A stretch of DNA of 64,000 nt. It comes from Desulfovibrionaceae bacterium (GTDB lineage Bacteria; Desulfobacterota; Desulfovibrionia; Desulfovibrionales; Desulfovibrionaceae). Shown here one piece after another: positions 1 through 8,230 of this stretch (position 1 is its first letter; each line of letters begins with the position of its first letter). The stretch is from contig JAFLSV010000003.1 of the NCBI GenBank assembly GCA_022510785.1, forward strand, positions 62,001 through 126,000, written 5' to 3'. A model generated the notes under the pieces. It saw only the letters and a program-made list of their open reading frames with translations. It was not told the origin of the DNA and searched no databases. Both the position numbers and the translations under genes were made by a program.

Positions 1-122
1 GCCTTTTCCAGGACGATGATGTCTTTGACGCCTTTATCTGATGCAGAAATGGCAGCCATGAGCCCGGCAATTCCACCACCGATAACGAGAAGATCGGTTG
101 TATATCTGTTAGTTATATTCAT
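1..122 (-). CDS. FAD-dependent oxidoreductase, fumarate reductase/AprA-like (N-terminal fragment)
   Basis: Only the first 40 codons are present; the gene runs off the left edge. The translation starts MNITNRY and contains a Rossmann dinucleotide-binding motif, VIGGGIAGLMAA (about residues 13-24), followed by an acidic end of the second strand (VLEK), as in flavoproteins of the fumarate reductase/succinate dehydrogenase/APS reductase superfamily. The start follows a strong GGAGG site. It lies 10 bases downstream of a small two-cluster ferredoxin on the same strand, so the two are probably translated together as a flavin subunit with its electron-transfer partner. The substrate cannot be told from this fragment. 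Base composition is clearly more AT-rich than the rest of the window. Confidence 0.75.
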   Translation of the reverse strand, partial: MNITNRYTTDLLVIGGGIAGLMAAISASDKGVKDIIVLEK

Positions 123-132
123 ATATCCCTCC

Positions 133-369
133 TTATTTGTTATAAAGTGTCTTTGATTCTATGTAAGGCATTTCCATTGGCATGGGAATACGTACTTTTA
201 TCGCCTGATGTTTACATTCCATCTCACAGAGAATGCAGTGCCAACATTCATCTTTAAAACGAATTTCTGGAATGGTTTTTTCCTTATTAAAGACAAAAAC
301 ACGCATGGGACAGATTGAAGCACATGTGCCACAACCAACACATTTTTCTCTGTCGATGACAGGCGGCAT
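133..369 (-). CDS. 4Fe-4S dicluster ferredoxin, partner of the adjacent flavoprotein
   Basis: A 78-residue protein starting MPPVIDREK. It has two cysteine groups: CVGCGTCASICP (about residues 11-22) and CWHCILCEMEC (about 42-52) followed by KHQAI, the pattern of 2x[4Fe-4S] ferredoxins and of AprB-like electron-transfer subunits. The start is fixed by GGGAGG about 8 bases upstream; a longer in-frame reading upstream lacks such a site and is not used. It precedes the flavoprotein gene by 10 bases, so the likely role is moving electrons to or from that flavoprotein in the cytoplasm. AT-rich codon use differs from the downstream genes and may point to separate ancestry. Confidence 0.8.
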   Translation of the reverse strand: MPPVIDREKCVGCGTCASICPMRVFVFNKEKTIPEIRFKDECWHCILCEMECKHQAIKVRIPMPMEMPYIESKTLYNK

Positions 370-811
370 ACGATGTCCTCCCGGTAGAAGTTGTGAAAAA
401 ATCAGCCTTATACTCAGAATATATGCCGGGAGGGAAAGCGTCATTAGCGAAGGCTAAAGAAAGGGATATTTCCAAAATTTTTAGGGAGGCGCGGGGCGGG
501 GCCTTGGGCTCCGGAGAGGCTGATTGCGAAAAATTTTTATGGAGCAGGCAAATCCGCGCCGCGGCCTTGGCGTTTTGTCCAGGGAACCGGCGGCGCGGAT
601 GCAGGGCGGATTTTTGGGAAGGTATGGGAAGTGGATCTTTTTCTGACCCAAGGTCAGCGTTCGGTCGCGGAGCGGGTTGTGAGGAGCCTGTCTTCTCCGG
701 AACACCCCGCCTGGAGGACACGGCGGGACAGGCGCTCCTTCCCCTTTATCCTAAGGCAGGGAGGCAAAAACCATTCCATGACGCGGGCGGACGGCAGCGG
801 GCGCCGGGTCT
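370..811. other. Intergenic stretch without a convincing gene
   Basis: This 442-base stretch separates the ferredoxin start from the argB stop. Open frames here have no ribosome binding site or recognisable protein. It contains an 11-base inverted repeat with arms at 552-562 and 590-600, and a short hairpin at 643-657 (CTGACC/GGTCAG). Neither is followed by a T-run in the argB direction, so I do not call a terminator. The base composition shifts from AT-rich to GC-rich around position 480. The promoter of the ferredoxin gene should lie near 400-470, but no convincing -35/-10 pair is visible. Confidence 0.5.
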
Positions 812-1714
812 TCAGCCCGTGATTTCCGTGCCGATGCCCTGATCGGTGAGCAGTTCCAGCAGCACGCAGTTCTCGACGCGCCCGTCAACCACGGTCACCT
901 TGGCAACGCCCTGGCGCAGGGCCTCCAGGCAGCATTCCACCTTGGGGATCATGCCTCCGCTCACCACGCCGCCGGCAATGAGCCTGGCGGCCTCGCTCGC
1001 CGTGAGCTCGCGGATGAGCTCGCCGTCCCCGTCCCTGATGCCCGAAACATCGGTCAGCATGAGCAGGCGGCGGGCCATGAGGGCTCCGGCCACGGCTCCG
1101 GCCACGGAGTCCGCGTTGATATTGTACGTGCGGCCGTCCTCGTCCACGCCCACCGGGGCGATGACGGGCACAAAGTCGTTGCGGATCAGCGAGTGCAAAA
1201 GCTGGGTATTGACGGTGGTCACGGTGCCCACATTGCCGAGGTCGATGATTTCGGGCGGCTGCTCGTCGCCCCTCTGTATGCTCATGGCCAGCTTGCGCGC
1301 GCCGAGCAACAGCCCGTCCTTGCCGGACAGCCCCACGGCCCGCGCTCCGGCCTGGTTGATCTGGTTGACGATGTCCTTGTTCACCGAACCGGCCAGAACC
1401 ATTTCCACCACATTCATGGTGGCGTCGTCGGTGACGCGGCGTCCCTGGCGGAATTCGGACTTGATGGCCAGCTTGTCGAGCATGAGATTAATCTGGGGGC
1501 CGCCGCCGTGCACAATGACCGGATGGATGCCCACCAGCTTGAGCAGGGCCGCGTTGAGGGCGAAGGCCTGCTTCAGGGCGTCGTCGGTCATGGCGTGGCC
1601 GCCATATTTTATCACAATGATTTCATTATGATATTCACGCAGATAGGGCAAACTTTCGATAAGTACCCTGGATTGCATACGGGCCTGGGCCAGGGGATCG
1701 GACAGCTCGGACAT
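812..1714 (-). CDS. argB: Acetylglutamate kinase
   Basis: A 300-residue protein, the usual length for ArgB, which phosphorylates N-acetyl-L-glutamate with ATP in the second step of arginine synthesis in the cytoplasm. The amino acid kinase fold is clear: [10 protein letters not shown] near the N-terminus binds phosphate, HGGGPQIN follows about 30 residues later, and near the C-terminus come [17 protein letters not shown] and the ArgB segment GGMIPKVE. The chosen ATG has GGAGG 8 bases upstream; a 16-residue longer reading has no such site. It stands alone, divergent from yajC. The N-terminal helix before the kinase core suggests the hexameric, arginine-feedback-inhibited type, but that is inference. 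Confidence 0.97.
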   Translation of the reverse strand: MSELSDPLAQARMQSRVLIESLPYLREYHNEIIVIKYGGHAMTDDALKQAFALNAALLKLVGIHPVIVHGGGPQINLMLDKLAIKSEFRQGRRVTDDATMNVVEMVLAGSVNKDIVNQINQAGARAVGLSGKDGLLLGARKLAMSIQRGDEQPPEIIDLGNVGTVTTVNTQLLHSLIRNDFVPVIAPVGVDEDGRTYNINADSVAGAVAGALMARRLLMLTDVSGIRDGDGELIRELTASEAARLIAGGVVSGGMIPKVECCLEALRQGVAKVTVVDGRVENCVLLELLTDQGIGTEITG

Positions 1715-1794
1715 CGGTGCCTCCGGTGAAGCAGGGCGGGGAAAAAGGCGCGGTTCCGGCACGGAAAAATGGGGCGGGCCGCGTCACAAAGGCG

Positions 1795-1823
1795 TTGCCT
1801 AAACAGCGGCAACAGGGTACTTA
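1795..1823 (+). promoter_or_regulatory. Sigma-70-type promoter for yajC-secD-secF
   Basis: TTGCCT, a 17-base spacer, then TACTTA. Transcription would begin near 1830, just before a hairpin with a T-tract. Prediction from pattern only. Confidence 0.5.
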
Positions 1824-1830
1824 GGAACCG

Positions 1831-1856
1831 TCTTCGGCGCAAGCCGAACCTTTTTT
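1831..1856 (+). terminator. Terminator-like hairpin in the yajC leader
   Basis: TTCGGC and GCCGAA pair around a GCAA tetraloop (1833-1848), then CC and six T. It sits about 25 bases before the yajC start and directly after the predicted transcription start. It could act as a 5' stabilising hairpin or as an attenuator of the sec operon. Confidence 0.5.
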
Positions 1857-1881
1857 CTTAAGCCAACCCTTTGGAGGAATC

Positions 1882-2244
1882 ATGTTTGCCTCTCTTGCCT
1901 ACGCGGCCGCCGGAGCCCCCGGCGGAGCGGCCGGAGCCCAGGGCGGTCTGGTTCAGCTCGTCATGCCCATCGTTCTCATGTTTGCCGTGTTCTATTTTCT
2001 GCTCATCCGGCCTCAGCAAAAACGCGCCAAGCAGCACCGCGCCATGCTGAACGCCCTGCAGAAGGGCGACCATGTGCTGACCTCGGGCGGTCTGCTCGGC
2101 CGCATTGTGGACGTGGAAAACGATATCCTGACCCTTGATCTGGGCGACACCAAGGTGCGCGTGCCCCGCGGTTATGTGAGCGGCACTTACGATCCCAAGG
2201 CCCTGGACAAGGTGGCGGCGGAAAGTCCCGCCGAAGGCAAGTAA
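1882..2244 (+). CDS. yajC: Preprotein translocase subunit YajC
   Basis: A 120-residue single-pass inner membrane protein. After a Gly/Ala-rich N-terminus, residues about 32-48 form the membrane segment (VMPIVLMFAVFYFLLI), followed directly by the family signature RPQQKR and a small cytoplasmic domain with GDHVLTSGG and GRIVDVEND. YajC binds SecDF and supports protein export. The start is fixed by GGAGG 5 bases upstream. It is the first gene of yajC-secD-secF, the common bacterial order, with 123 bases before secD. Length and motifs are normal. Confidence 0.97.
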   Translation: MFASLAYAAAGAPGGAAGAQGGLVQLVMPIVLMFAVFYFLLIRPQQKRAKQHRAMLNALQKGDHVLTSGGLLGRIVDVENDILTLDLGDTKVRVPRGYVSGTYDPKALDKVAAESPAEGK

Positions 2245-2367
2245 GCGCCTTATCAGGGCGCGGCGTCCCCCGGGCGCGTCCCGCCATGCTTCGCCGCCCC
2301 GCGTTTTGCCGGCCGTGGCGGCCGCTTCCGCCGTGGTGACGGATTCAACCATTTTTAAGGATTGCTC

Positions 2368-3939
2368 ATGAAAGCTCTGCGTTGGCGTCTGGTTCTTTCC
2401 CTGGCGGCGCTGGTGGCGGCGCTCGTGTACGCGCTGCCCAACATGCCCGCCGTGGCGGACTCGCCGCTGGGCGGGCTGCTGCCCCAGTCCCGCATCAATC
2501 TGGGCCTGGATCTCAAGGGCGGCATGAACCTGACCCTGGGCGTGGATGTGGAAAAAGCCCTGCAGAATACGCTGACTGTTTCCGGCCAGGATATGCGGGA
2601 CAGGGCTTCCCGCGACGGCGTCAATCTGCTCCGGCCGCGCCTTAATGCGGAGGGGCTTCTGGATGTGGTGCTGCCCAAAACGGATCAGGCCGCCGCTTTC
2701 CTGAAAATGCTGTCTGAGTGGTACCCGGATTTGAGCGTGGCGGGCGAAAGTGATTCCGCCGCGGGGCGCACCTTTACCCTGACCCTGTCCGACGCGGCCC
2801 GCAGGCAGGCCGAGGAAATGACCCTGGAGCAGGTGGTGCGCACCATCCGCAACCGCATCGACCAGTTCGGCGTGGCCGAACCCGATATCCGCAAACAGGC
2901 GGACAATCAGGTGCAGGTGCAGCTGCCGGGGCTCACCGACCCCGAGCGCGCCATTCAGATTGTGGGCCAGACCGCCCACCTCGAATTTCATCTGGTGCGC
3001 GATGATATTGATCCCCGATCTCTGATGCTGCCCCCCGGCACCAGCCGCTTCCCCTCTGTGGAGAAAAACGGGCATGAGGGCTCTCTGGTGCTGGATACCG
3101 AGGCTCTGATGAGCGGCGAGGGCATCACCAACGCCCGCCCCGCCTTTGATCAGTTCGGCAAGGCCTATGTGGCGCTGAAGTTCGATCCGCGCGCGGCCAC
3201 CCAGTTCGAACGCATCACCGGCGACAACGTGAAGCGCCGCATGGCCATCGTGCTGGACGGCAAGGTGTATTCCGCCCCGACTATTCAGGATCGCATCGCG
3301 GGCGGCGAAGCCAGCATCACCGGCCAATTTACCACGGCGGAAGCCCAGGATCTGGCCATTGTGCTCCGGGCCGGGTCACTGCCCGCGCCCGTCACCGTGC
3401 TGGAAGAGCGCACCGTGGGGCCATCGCTGGGGCAGGAATCCATTAACAGCGGCATTCTGGCCGCCCTGGTGGGCGCCCTGGCCGTCATTGTGATCATGCC
3501 GGCCTATTACGGCCTGTCCGGCATCATCGCCGACCTCATGCTGTGCTTTACCCTGACCCTGCTCATGGCGGGCATGTCGGGCTTTGGCGCCACGCTGACC
3601 CTGCCGGGCATCGCGGGCATTGTGCTGACCATCGGCATGGCTGTGGACGCCAATGTGCTTATTTACGAGCGCATCCGCGAAGAGCTGAAGCTGGGCCTCA
3701 GTCCGGGCGAGGCGGTGGCGGCCGGGTTCAGCCGGGCCAGCATGTCCATCACCGACTCCAACCTGACCACCATTATTGCGGCGGCCATTCTGTATCAGTT
3801 CGGCACCGGCCCCATCCGGGGCTTTGCCGTCACGCTGAGCCTGGGCATCATCGCGTCCATGTTCACGGCCATTTTTGTGTCCCACGCGATTTTTGACCTG
3901 TGGATGTCCCGCAACGGCGGCAAACACATCAGCGTGTAA
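2368..3939 (+). CDS. secD: Protein translocase subunit SecD
   Basis: A 523-residue inner membrane protein that, with SecF, uses the proton-motive force to pull exported proteins out of SecYEG on the periplasmic side. An N-terminal membrane helix is followed by the SecD signature LGLDLKGGMNL (about residues 50-60), a large periplasmic P1 region, then RAGSLPAPV and a C-terminal block of five membrane helices with GMAVDANVLIYERIREEL, the conserved TM4 segment. The ATG at 2368 has AAGGA upstream; a TTG two codons earlier is less likely. secF follows after 15 bases. Confidence 0.98.
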   Translation: MKALRWRLVLSLAALVAALVYALPNMPAVADSPLGGLLPQSRINLGLDLKGGMNLTLGVDVEKALQNTLTVSGQDMRDRASRDGVNLLRPRLNAEGLLDVVLPKTDQAAAFLKMLSEWYPDLSVAGESDSAAGRTFTLTLSDAARRQAEEMTLEQVVRTIRNRIDQFGVAEPDIRKQADNQVQVQLPGLTDPERAIQIVGQTAHLEFHLVRDDIDPRSLMLPPGTSRFPSVEKNGHEGSLVLDTEALMSGEGITNARPAFDQFGKAYVALKFDPRAATQFERITGDNVKRRMAIVLDGKVYSAPTIQDRIAGGEASITGQFTTAEAQDLAIVLRAGSLPAPVTVLEERTVGPSLGQESINSGILAALVGALAVIVIMPAYYGLSGIIADLMLCFTLTLLMAGMSGFGATLTLPGIAGIVLTIGMAVDANVLIYERIREELKLGLSPGEAVAAGFSRASMSITDSNLTTIIAAAILYQFGTGPIRGFAVTLSLGIIASMFTAIFVSHAIFDLWMSRNGGKHISV

Positions 3940-3954
3940 GCCCGGAGAAAAGTC

Positions 3955-5076
3955 ATGGCGTTCACTCTGCTCAAAAAGACGACCAATATTGATTTTGTGG
4001 GCGTGCGCCGCTACGCCTACGCCCTGTCCCTGTTCATCCTGCTTCTGGGCGCGCTGTCCGTTGTCTGGCATGGCGGACTGCTCTACGGCGTGGACTTCGC
4101 GGGCGGGGTCATGGTTCAGGTGCAGTTTGAAAGGGATGTGCCCGACCAGCAGGTCAAGAGCGCCCTGGCCGACATCGATCTGCCCGGCCTGACCGTGCAG
4201 CGCATCGGGGATGGCGGGCGCGATTACATGCTGCGCTTTTCCGCCGCAGCCGAAGGGGCGACGGAAAATTTGCGCGCGAATATGAATTCCGCCCTGTCCC
4301 AGCGCCTGCCCGACAACCCGGTGACCATCCAGCGCCTGGAAATGGTGGGCCCCAAGGTGGGATCCGACCTGCGCAACATGGCGGTGGAGGCACTTTTCTA
4401 TTCGGTTCTTCTGATCACGGTGTATATTTCCGGCCGGTTTGAATACAGCTGGTTCGCGGCGGGCATTCTGGCCGCCGTGCTGTGGGCCGTGGTGTTCGCG
4501 GCGGGTTACACGCCCGTGGGGCGCATGTGGGGTGTGGCCGTGGCCATGGTCATCACGGTGATCATGACCTGGAGGCTCAGGCTCAATTTTGCCCTGGGGG
4601 CCATTGTCTCGCTCCTTCATGACGTGTTCCTGACCCTGGGCCTGCTGACCCTGCTGAACCGCGAAATAGACCTCAACATCATCGCGGCCCTGCTGACCCT
4701 GGTGGGCTATTCCCTCAACGATACCATCATTGTTTTCGACCGCATCCGCGAAAATCTGCGCAATATTCCGGTTAAGACCGCCGCGGCGGACATGCCTTCC
4801 ATGGGTTCCATCATCAATAAAAGCGTCAACCAGACGCTGAGCCGCACGCTGCTGACCTCCGCCACCACCCTGGCGGCCTGTCTCAGCCTGTATCTGCTGG
4901 GGGGCAGCGTGATCCACGATTTCGCCCTGACCATTCTGCTCGGGGTGCTTATTGGCACCTACTCATCGATCTTTGTGGCCAGTCCCATTCTGCTGGCCTT
5001 TGGCGACGTGGGTCAGTACCACCGCAGCCAGCAGGCGGAGTCCTACGAAAAACCGGGTGAACACGGCGTTGTTTAG
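3955..5076 (+). CDS. secF: Protein translocase subunit SecF
   Basis: A 373-residue partner of SecD in the SecDF export motor. The N-terminal segment carries GVDFAGGVMVQVQF, the SecF form of the D/GGG motif, then a short periplasmic domain, then membrane helices including VEALFYSVLLITVYI and the conserved GYSLNDTIIVFDRIREN. The family length is about 300-380. The ATG follows GGAGA, 15 bases after secD, so both are one operon with yajC. The C-terminus ends in a short charged tail (QQAESYEKPGE). Confidence 0.97.
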   Translation: MAFTLLKKTTNIDFVGVRRYAYALSLFILLLGALSVVWHGGLLYGVDFAGGVMVQVQFERDVPDQQVKSALADIDLPGLTVQRIGDGGRDYMLRFSAAAEGATENLRANMNSALSQRLPDNPVTIQRLEMVGPKVGSDLRNMAVEALFYSVLLITVYISGRFEYSWFAAGILAAVLWAVVFAAGYTPVGRMWGVAVAMVITVIMTWRLRLNFALGAIVSLLHDVFLTLGLLTLLNREIDLNIIAALLTLVGYSLNDTIIVFDRIRENLRNIPVKTAAADMPSMGSIINKSVNQTLSRTLLTSATTLAACLSLYLLGGSVIHDFALTILLGVLIGTYSSIFVASPILLAFGDVGQYHRSQQAESYEKPGEHGVV

Positions 5077-5218
5077 CCTCGGGCGTCCGGTCTGACGCTT
5101 GGGCCGGCGGCCCTTGCGTCAGCCAGTTCCCGCCGGGGCGGGCGGAAGGCCGTCATGGCCGCGGCCGCCTTGCGCGGGCGCGCCGTCCTGCGGGGAAGGA
5201 CAGGGAGAGGAGCACAGC

Positions 5219-5899
5219 ATGGATATCGACATGGCCCTCCAGCTGGAATACCTGGGCCGTTTGTGCCTGGCCGGGGTCTGCGGCCTGTTTGTCGGCTACG
5301 AGCGCATCAACCGGGGCAAGGAAGCGGGCGTCCGCACCCATTTTATCGTGGCGCTGGCATCCGCCCTGATGATGGAAATATCCAAATACGGCTTTTATGA
5401 CATGCTGAGCCTGGAGGGCGTGGCCGCCCTCCGCTTTGATCCCGCGCGCGTGGCCGCCCAGATTGTCACCGGCATCGGTTTTTTGGGCGCGGGCATCATT
5501 TTTGTGCGCAATCAGACCATCAGCGGCCTGACCACGGCGGCCGGGGTATGGGGCACGGCGGGCGTGGGCATGGCCATTGGCGCGGGCATGTATGTGGTGG
5601 GCATCGCGGGCACGGTTCTCATCGTGGTGGCCCAGGTTCTTCTGCACAAAAATTTTCCCTTCCTGCATGTGCAGGCGTCCGAGCACCTGCGGCTGGAAGT
5701 GGAACGGGACGGCGACGGCCTGAAGCATGTGACCGACACGCTCATTCAGCACAATGTGACGGTGCTGGCGGTGCGCGCGGAGGAAAGCGGCGGGAGCGTG
5801 GTCATATCCATGACCCTTCGCCTGCCGCGCGACTACAGCATGGTCAGACTGCTGGAGCTGATGGCGGGACACCCCTGCGTCAGGGCTCTTGATGTGTAA
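5219..5899 (+). CDS. MgtC/SapB-family membrane protein
   Basis: A 226-residue protein whose N-terminal 140 residues hold about four membrane helices with MgtC-family motifs: GYERINRGKEAGVRTH, then GIGFLGAGIIF and TTAAGVWGTAGVGMA. The C-terminal 75 residues form a soluble domain resembling the ACT-like regulatory domain of this family. MgtC proteins affect survival in low magnesium and F-ATPase control in some pathogens, but most family members have no known role, so none is claimed. The start at 5219 follows GGGAGAGGAGCACAGC; a 40-residue longer reading has a low-complexity N-terminus and is rejected. It lies 142 bases after secF and faces pyrC. Confidence 0.85.
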   Translation: MDIDMALQLEYLGRLCLAGVCGLFVGYERINRGKEAGVRTHFIVALASALMMEISKYGFYDMLSLEGVAALRFDPARVAAQIVTGIGFLGAGIIFVRNQTISGLTTAAGVWGTAGVGMAIGAGMYVVGIAGTVLIVVAQVLLHKNFPFLHVQASEHLRLEVERDGDGLKHVTDTLIQHNVTVLAVRAEESGGSVVISMTLRLPRDYSMVRLLELMAGHPCVRALDV

Positions 5900-6000
5900 G
5901 CGCCCGGCGGGCGTCACAGCGGGGCTGACGCGGGCCCCCGTCCCTGTGGGGCGCGCGGAGCCTGCGCTCCGGGCGCTGCGCTGGGCGGCCCGGGCGAGGA

Positions 6001-7260
6001 TCAGACTATTTTCACCCCGCCCATCCAGTGGGCGCTGACCCGTCCGCGCAGGGTCTTGCCCAGCCAGGGGCTGTTGGCGCTTTTGGAATACAGGCTCTCC
6101 GGCCTTACCACCCATTCCCGCTCGGGGTCGAACAGGCAGAAGTCCGCCGGATCGCCGGGCCGAAAGCGGTTGACCGGCAGGCCGAAGATCTCGGCCGGCT
6201 TCCAGGCGTAGAGCCGCATCAGATCCGCCTCGTCCAGAATGCCCGCGGCGATGAGCGACCACATCAGTGTCAGGGCCGTGTCCAGGCCGGTGATGCCGTT
6301 GGGAGCCTGATCCAGAGGGTGTTCCTTTTCGTGCGCGGCATGGGGCGCGTGATCCGTGACCACAATGTCGATGAGCCCGGATTTGACCGCGGCCCGCATG
6401 GCGTCCACATCGTCCGGCGTGCGCAGGGGCGGGTTGATTTTGGCGTTGCTGTTGTAACCTTCCAGCGCGCTTTCATCCAGGAGCAGATAGTGGGGGCAGG
6501 TCTCGGCGCTGACCCTGACGCCCCGCGCCTTGCCCCAGGCGAGAATATCCAGGGTTCGGCGGCAGGACACATGGGCGATGTGCACGGGCAGGCCCAGGTA
6601 CTCGGCCAGCAGAATATCGCGGCCGGCCTGGATGGTTTCGGCCACATCGGGCTGGCCTTTGACGCCCATCATGCCGGACAGGCAGCCTTCGTTCATGTGC
6701 GTGGCGCGGGCCAGGCCCGGGTCTTCGCAGTGGTCAATGAGGATGAGCCCGAGGTCGGAGGCGTACTCCATGACGCGCCGCACGATTTCCGTATTGGCCA
6801 GGGGCACGCCGTCGTTGGAAACGGCCACGCAGCCGGCGGCGGCCAGTTCGCCCAGGGGGGCGAGTTCCTGGCCCTTGAGGCCCACCGTGGCGGCCGCCAC
6901 GGGATAGGCACAGGGGCCGTGGGGGTGGGAGCGGGCCGCCGCGTCGAGGATATGGCGGGTGACGCTGGCCTCGTCATTGACCGGGTCGGTGTTGGCCATG
7001 CACAGCACGCGGCCCACGCCGCCGTGGGCGGCGGCGGCGAGGCCGGAGGCCACATCCTCCTTCCACTCAAAGCCGGGTTCGCGCAGATGGACATGGGCGT
7101 CAATAAGGCTGGGGAACAGCCTGTGCCCCGCCGCGTCCACGGTTTCGGCATCGGAAGGGATATCCAGGCTGCCGGCCGGCCCGAAGGCCGCCACGCGGCC
7201 GTCCCTGACCAGCAGATCGTAAGGTTCGCCAAGGTAGCGGGCATTGCGAAGGATCATCAT
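6001..7260 (-). CDS. pyrC: Dihydroorotase (class I)
   Basis: A 419-residue amidohydrolase that closes carbamoyl-aspartate to dihydroorotate in pyrimidine synthesis. The metal and catalytic residues are all visible: [10 protein letters not shown] (HxH), SNDGVPL (Asp), IDHCED (His), IAHVSCR (His) and VTDHAPH (catalytic Asp). This matches an active class I enzyme rather than the inactive pyrC-like partner found in some bacteria. The first of two tandem ATGs has GGAG 7 bases upstream. Its start overlaps the pyrB stop by four bases, showing translational coupling in the minus-strand order glnS-pyrB-pyrC. Confidence 0.96.
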   Translation of the reverse strand: MMILRNARYLGEPYDLLVRDGRVAAFGPAGSLDIPSDAETVDAAGHRLFPSLIDAHVHLREPGFEWKEDVASGLAAAAHGGVGRVLCMANTDPVNDEASVTRHILDAAARSHPHGPCAYPVAAATVGLKGQELAPLGELAAAGCVAVSNDGVPLANTEIVRRVMEYASDLGLILIDHCEDPGLARATHMNEGCLSGMMGVKGQPDVAETIQAGRDILLAEYLGLPVHIAHVSCRRTLDILAWGKARGVRVSAETCPHYLLLDESALEGYNSNAKINPPLRTPDDVDAMRAAVKSGLIDIVVTDHAPHAAHEKEHPLDQAPNGITGLDTALTLMWSLIAAGILDEADLMRLYAWKPAEIFGLPVNRFRPGDPADFCLFDPEREWVVRPESLYSKSANSPWLGKTLRGRVSAHWMGGVKIV

Positions 7261-8225
7261 GCCGGTTCTCCTGCCCCGACGGCGGCGTCGGAACGGGTTG
7301 CGTACAGGTACAGGACGGCCATGCGTACGGCCACGCCGGCGGCCACCTGGTCAAGAATCAGGCTGGCGGACGAGTCGGCCAGCTCGGACGAAATTTCCAG
7401 GCCCCGGTTCAGGGGGCCGGGGTGCAGCACGCGCGCGCCGGGCCGGGCCAGGGCCAGACGCGCCGGGGTCAGGCAGTAGCGGGCGGAATAGTCGCGCAGA
7501 TCGGGCAGCAGGCCGGCCTGCTGGCGTTCCAGCTGGAGGCGCAGGCACATGACGGCGTCCGCGTCTTGCACGGCGTCTTCCACGCGGCTGAAGACCTCAA
7601 CCGGCCATTTTTCCACCCCGGGGGGCAGCAGGGTGCGCGGCCCGCACAGCCGAACCCGGACGCCCAGGCTGGTCAAGAGGTGCACATTGGAGCGGGCCAC
7701 CCGGCCGTGAGCCGAGTCGCCCAGAATGACCAGGGTTTTGCCCTCAAACTTGTCGTGCCAGGCATCCCTCAGCGCATAGGCGTCAAGCAGGGCCTGGGTG
7801 GGGTGCGCGTGGCAGCCGTCGCCGGCATTGACCACCGGGCAGCGCAGGCGCTCGGCCAGAAACTGGGCCGCTCCGCTGCTGGAATCGCGGATCACGATGA
7901 CATCGGGATTCATGGCCTGAAGGGTCAGGGCCGTGTCTTTCAGGGTTTCGCCCTTGAGCTGGCTGGAACCGCTTTTGCCCAGGGCGAAGGTGTCGGCCGA
8001 CAGGCGCTTGCCCGCGGTGTCAAAGGATACCCTGGTGCGGGTGCTGGGTTCGGCGAAAAACAGCACCACGGTCTTCCCCTTGAGGGTGGGCACCTTTTTG
8101 ACCGGACGCCGGTTGATTTCGTGAAAGCTGCGGGCGCTGTCCAGCAGGCGGAACACATCCCGCCGGCTGAGTCCGGTCACGTCCAGGAGGTCTTTGTGAG
8201 GCCAGGGATAGGTGTCCTCGTGCAT
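7257..8225 (-). CDS. pyrB: Aspartate carbamoyltransferase catalytic subunit
   Basis: A 322-residue transferase making carbamoyl-aspartate from carbamoyl phosphate and aspartate. The carbamoyl phosphate loop [12 protein letters not shown] (about residues 56-67) and the aspartate-side motifs [20 protein letters not shown] and HPGPLNRG are intact. No pyrI regulatory chain is present; the coupling to pyrC suggests the class A-like PyrB-PyrC arrangement. The start is ambiguous: ATG at 8225 is used here, but a GTG at 8234 overlaps the glnS stop and neither has a strong ribosome site. It sits between glnS and pyrC on one transcript. Confidence 0.95.
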   Translation of the reverse strand: MHEDTYPWPHKDLLDVTGLSRRDVFRLLDSARSFHEINRRPVKKVPTLKGKTVVLFFAEPSTRTRVSFDTAGKRLSADTFALGKSGSSQLKGETLKDTALTLQAMNPDVIVIRDSSSGAAQFLAERLRCPVVNAGDGCHAHPTQALLDAYALRDAWHDKFEGKTLVILGDSAHGRVARSNVHLLTSLGVRVRLCGPRTLLPPGVEKWPVEVFSRVEDAVQDADAVMCLRLQLERQQAGLLPDLRDYSARYCLTPARLALARPGARVLHPGPLNRGLEISSELADSSASLILDQVAAGVAVRMAVLYLYATRSDAAVGAGEPA

Positions 8226-8230
8226 GACGC

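Noticed and set aside
643..657. Hairpin CTGACC/GGTCAG as the argB terminator
   Set aside because: In the argB direction it is followed by A residues rather than T, so it does not fit an intrinsic terminator.
393..842. Open frame on the plus strand in the left intergenic region
   Set aside because: Biased, low-complexity composition, no ribosome site and overlap with the argB end.
1858..3327. 489-codon frame on the minus strand opposite yajC and secD
   Set aside because: It is antisense to two clear genes, has His/Gln/Gly-biased composition and no domain; a GC artefact.
5099..5218. 40-residue N-terminal extension of the MgtC-family protein
   Set aside because: Pro/Gly/Arg-rich without family match; the ATG at 5219 has a good ribosome site.
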